A DNA stretch of 51,689 nucleotides, taken from NCBI GenBank assembly GCA_016840125.1, contig JAEOSY010000394.1:1-51689 (forward strand), given 5' to 3'. The position numbers and the translations under genes are program-made. The notes beneath the pieces were generated by a model. The model was not told the DNA's origin, made no database searches, and worked only from the letters and a program-made list of their open reading frames with translations. Positions 49,851 through 51,689 of the stretch are shown here, piece after piece. The stretch's first letter is position 1. Each line of letters begins with the position of its first letter. This DNA is from Candidatus Helarchaeota archaeon. GTDB taxonomy: Archaea > Asgardarchaeota > Lokiarchaeia > Helarchaeales > HEL-GB-A.

Positions 49851-50492
49851 TTATCTTGACGAAATGATCCTGTAAAGATCTATTTCGACGAGATATTGTT
49901 CCTTCCTATGAAATTCAAAGAGATGAGGTATTGAAATCTGAATTGGGATAATCGCATCAACAACTGCATTCAAATTTTGGATGAAATTTCGTAAAAACCG
50001 TTGATTTTTCTCCCCAGATTTATGAATGGAATAAACAATGGTGGCATTTTGAATTGCTTGTTTTAAAAAAACTCTATCAAGTCCTCGTTTATGTTGCACG
50101 CCAAAGGGAGGATTTTGAATAATAACATCAACGGATTTTAAAAAATCATTGACATCCATTTTCAACCACTCAATTTTATCAGTTAAATCAAGTTTGTTAG
50201 CATTTCTTGTTGCAACTTCTAATTGTTTTTGGTCAATATCAACACCAATCACTTTTTTAGCGCTGAGTAGGGCAGCGCCTATCGCCAAAATTCCGGTACC
50301 ACAACCCAGATCTCCAATTATTTTGTCTAGAATATCGTTGTAGGTATTTGCAATAACGGAGAGAATAATCGAGGCACCCCTCGGAGTTATTGGGTATTGT
50401 TCTAATTCAGGTTGAGGATCCACAAAAGTTTCAACCTGTTGTAATAAAATTTCGAGCTTTTTTCGTGAGATTAATTTCCTTTGAGAGGGCAT
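49851..50492 (-). CDS. METTL5-like rRNA adenine-N6 methyltransferase
   Basis: 213 residues from the ATG at 50492 (TTG at 50498 is possible). SAM motif: IGDLGCGTGILAIGAALLSA; motif II: VIGVDIDQKQLEVATRNANK; the catalytic IIQNPPFGVQHKRGLDRVFL; and C-terminal YSIHKSGEK with HKF-like SIPHLFEFHRKEQYLVE. All match human METTL5, which makes m6A in 18S rRNA with TRMT112, and archaeal homologues. The LEQYPITPRGASIIL lead-in also agrees. It lies beside csl4, a common archaeal arrangement. Confidence 0.9.
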   Translation of the reverse strand: MPSQRKLISRKKLEILLQQVETFVDPQPELEQYPITPRGASIILSVIANTYNDILDKIIGDLGCGTGILAIGAALLSAKKVIGVDIDQKQLEVATRNANKLDLTDKIEWLKMDVNDFLKSVDVIIQNPPFGVQHKRGLDRVFLKQAIQNATIVYSIHKSGEKNQRFLRNFIQNLNAVVDAIIPIQISIPHLFEFHRKEQYLVEIDLYRIISSR

Positions 50493-50531
50493 ACCCAATT
50501 TCTCTTCAAAATCCAGTTTAAAAAATTGTTC

Positions 50532-50654
50532 TTATTTGTTTTTACACTTACAAACATCATACTCATGAATTTTTTTCTCCCCATCCCAAAAAGAAATTAT
50601 TGTAATAGGTTTTTTACAGTTATTACATATTTTTGGCTTTCCAGATGCTTTCAT
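50532..50654 (-). CDS. Small zinc-binding protein, 40 aa
   Basis: A 40-residue frame that short-ORF filters would miss, ATG at 50654. The sequence is MKASGKPKICNNCKKPITI, then an aromatic/acidic strand and YDVCKCKNK at the end: a CxxC...CxC zinc knuckle, basic overall. It is not RPB12 (RpoP). It lies between the METTL5-like gene and enolase on the same strand. The ribosome-binding site is weak, so the assignment is moderate. Confidence 0.55.
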   Translation of the reverse strand: MKASGKPKICNNCKKPITIISFWDGEKKIHEYDVCKCKNK

Positions 50655-50720
50655 TTTGAGTTCCAGTAGGATTTTTTTTTAAAAAAATGATTAGGAATTT
50701 AATTAATAGGTCAATATTGA

Positions 50721-51689
50721 TTAAATACTCATGTTAATCAATTTACCATTATCTACCTTGGTTCCTGCATAGACAGAATTAGCTCCCAATTCTTCTTCAA
50801 TTCTGAGGAGTTGATTATATTTACATGTCCGCTCGCTTCTAGCAGAAGCTCCGGTTTTAATTAAACCTCCATTCAAACCAACAGCTAAATCAGCAATAAA
50901 AGTATCTTCGGTTTCCCCACTTCGGTGACTTACAATTACTTTGTAGGCTCGAAAATTTGCTAATTTTGCAGTAGAAATGGCTTCGGATAGGGACCCACAT
51001 TGATTAACTTTAAGTAAAATACTATTAGCTGCTTTTTTATCGATACCTAATTGAAGTCTTTTCTCCTGCGAAACAAATAGATCATCCCCTACAATCATAA
51101 CGTCAGACCCAATGATATCCGTTAATTCCGCAGTGTTTTCAAAATCGTTTTCTTCAAATGGGTCTTCAATGGATGCTATTGGATATGATTTAACAAGATT
51201 TTGATAGTAACTAATTAATTGTCCTGGATTTAATTGCTTTCCGTCAATTTGGTAGCTGTTGTTCGTATAAAATTCGTTTGCGGCTGCATCAATTGCAAAA
51301 ACAACATCAGTTTTTGGAGTGTAATTTGCATTTTCAATGGCAGATATAAGAATATCAAAAGCTTCTTGGCTGGTTTTCAGATTTGGAGCAAAACCACCCT
51401 CATCACCAACATTGATAGCCGTTTTTCCATATTTTTCCTTTAGAATTTCCTTTAATGATTGATAGATTTCACTGGTTGCTTGAATTGCTCTGCTAAATGA
51501 TTTAAAGTTAATAGGTAATATCATAAATTCTTGAATAGCAAGGTCATTTCCCGCATGTTTCCCCCCATTAATAATATTAGCCATTGGGATAGGAAGTACG
51601 TAACTATTCGGTGCTATCTTATGGGAAAGCTCAAATAGATATTGATAGAGAGGAATCTTTTTAGCTAACGCCGCTAATTTAGCGACAGC
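50721..51689 (-). CDS. eno: Enolase, C-terminal part (cut by window end)
   Basis: The frame continues to the right edge without a start; 322 residues are visible. Reading from the edge, residues VLPIPMANIINGG lead into NDLAIQEFMILPINF, the substrate loop, and then VGDEGGFAPNLKTSQEAFD, VGDDLFVSQEKRLQLGID, LLKVNQCGSLSEAI (Lys and the catalytic loop), VIVSHRSGETEDTFIADLAV and TGASARSERTCKYNQLLRIE. The N-terminal ~100 residues lie outside the window. It interconverts 2-phosphoglycerate and phosphoenolpyruvate. In archaea it often sits near RNA polymerase genes, as here. Confidence 0.96.
   Translation of the reverse strand, partial: AVAKLAALAKKIPLYQYLFELSHKIAPNSYVLPIPMANIINGGKHAGNDLAIQEFMILPINFKSFSRAIQATSEIYQSLKEILKEKYGKTAINVGDEGGFAPNLKTSQEAFDILISAIENANYTPKTDVVFAIDAAANEFYTNNSYQIDGKQLNPGQLISYYQNLVKSYPIASIEDPFEENDFENTAELTDIIGSDVMIVGDDLFVSQEKRLQLGIDKKAANSILLKVNQCGSLSEAISTAKLANFRAYKVIVSHRSGETEDTFIADLAVGLNGGLIKTGASARSERTCKYNQLLRIEEELGANSVYAGTKVDNGKLINMSI

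Noticed and set aside
1..51689. CRISPR arrays, insertion sequences, prophage genes
   Set aside because: No regularly spaced repeats, transposase or phage genes were seen on either strand.

Overview
The window looks like a piece of an Asgard archaeal chromosome. It is AT-rich apart from a more GC-rich stretch at about 592-2834. Genes are closely packed, often with GTG or TTG starts, AGGTG/GGTGA-type ribosome-binding sites and archaeal TATA boxes. Archaeal information-processing genes are present (TFS, RpoL, Csl4, tRNA-splicing endonuclease, an archaeal RNase III-like protein, a METTL5-type methyltransferase), as is beta-RFAP synthase of the methanopterin pathway. Mixed in are genes of eukaryote-like character that are typical of Asgard archaea: an Arf-like small GTPase beside a longin/HTH protein, several longin or roadblock proteins, two V4R/TRAPP-Bet3-like proteins, leucine-rich-repeat proteins, RWD/UBC-like and RING-like zinc proteins, and a secernin-like peptidase. 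I cannot name the lineage within Asgard archaea.

Layout. 1-169 is the start of an LRR gene that leaves the window. 170-591 is non-coding and holds repeated palindromic motifs and a nested inverted repeat. 592-2819 is the GC-richer block with an HTH protein, a small unknown ORF and a zinc-binding membrane protein. 2921-6039 carries a small coiled-coil ORF, a ferredoxin, a DUF47/PhoU-like protein, EndA and a QueG-like Fe-S protein. 6049-9210 is an acyl-CoA dehydrogenase/EtfB/ferredoxin-EtfA operon. 9397-11684 pairs a three-fold RWD/UBC-like RING protein with a tandem RING-like protein, divergent from a large roadblock/HTH protein (11820) and a longin protein (14079). 15219-17448 holds a metallo-beta-lactamase/HTH protein and an ArsA/Get3-like ATPase, followed by an SDS22-like LRR protein.

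18958-25573 is a minus-strand operon: an alkyl-DHAP-synthase-like flavoprotein, an Fe-S (CCG) protein, a 7-TM protein, GlpD and a glycerol kinase. Together these could take glycerol to G3P and DHAP, and the flavoprotein hints at DHAP-based lipid chemistry or a second dehydrogenase. 25624-29449 carries two membrane-anchored longin-type proteins and the secernin-like peptidase. 29532-31821 is a regulator plus two membrane proteins. 31822-32856 is the GTPase/longin pair. Class II ribonucleotide reductase, zinc ribbons, beta-RFAP synthase and a YkgJ-like protein follow, then the V4R/TRAPP-like pair (37301-38584).

38607-45393 encodes cell-surface enzymes: a very large membrane-anchored subtilisin whose domain order resembles eukaryotic site-1 protease, and a membrane-anchored glycosidase-like protein. 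A DUF389 membrane protein and a divergent CofD homologue lead into the information-processing cluster TFS, RNase III-like, RpoL, Csl4, METTL5-like and enolase (cut by the window end). I see no rRNA, tRNA, CRISPR array or insertion sequence.
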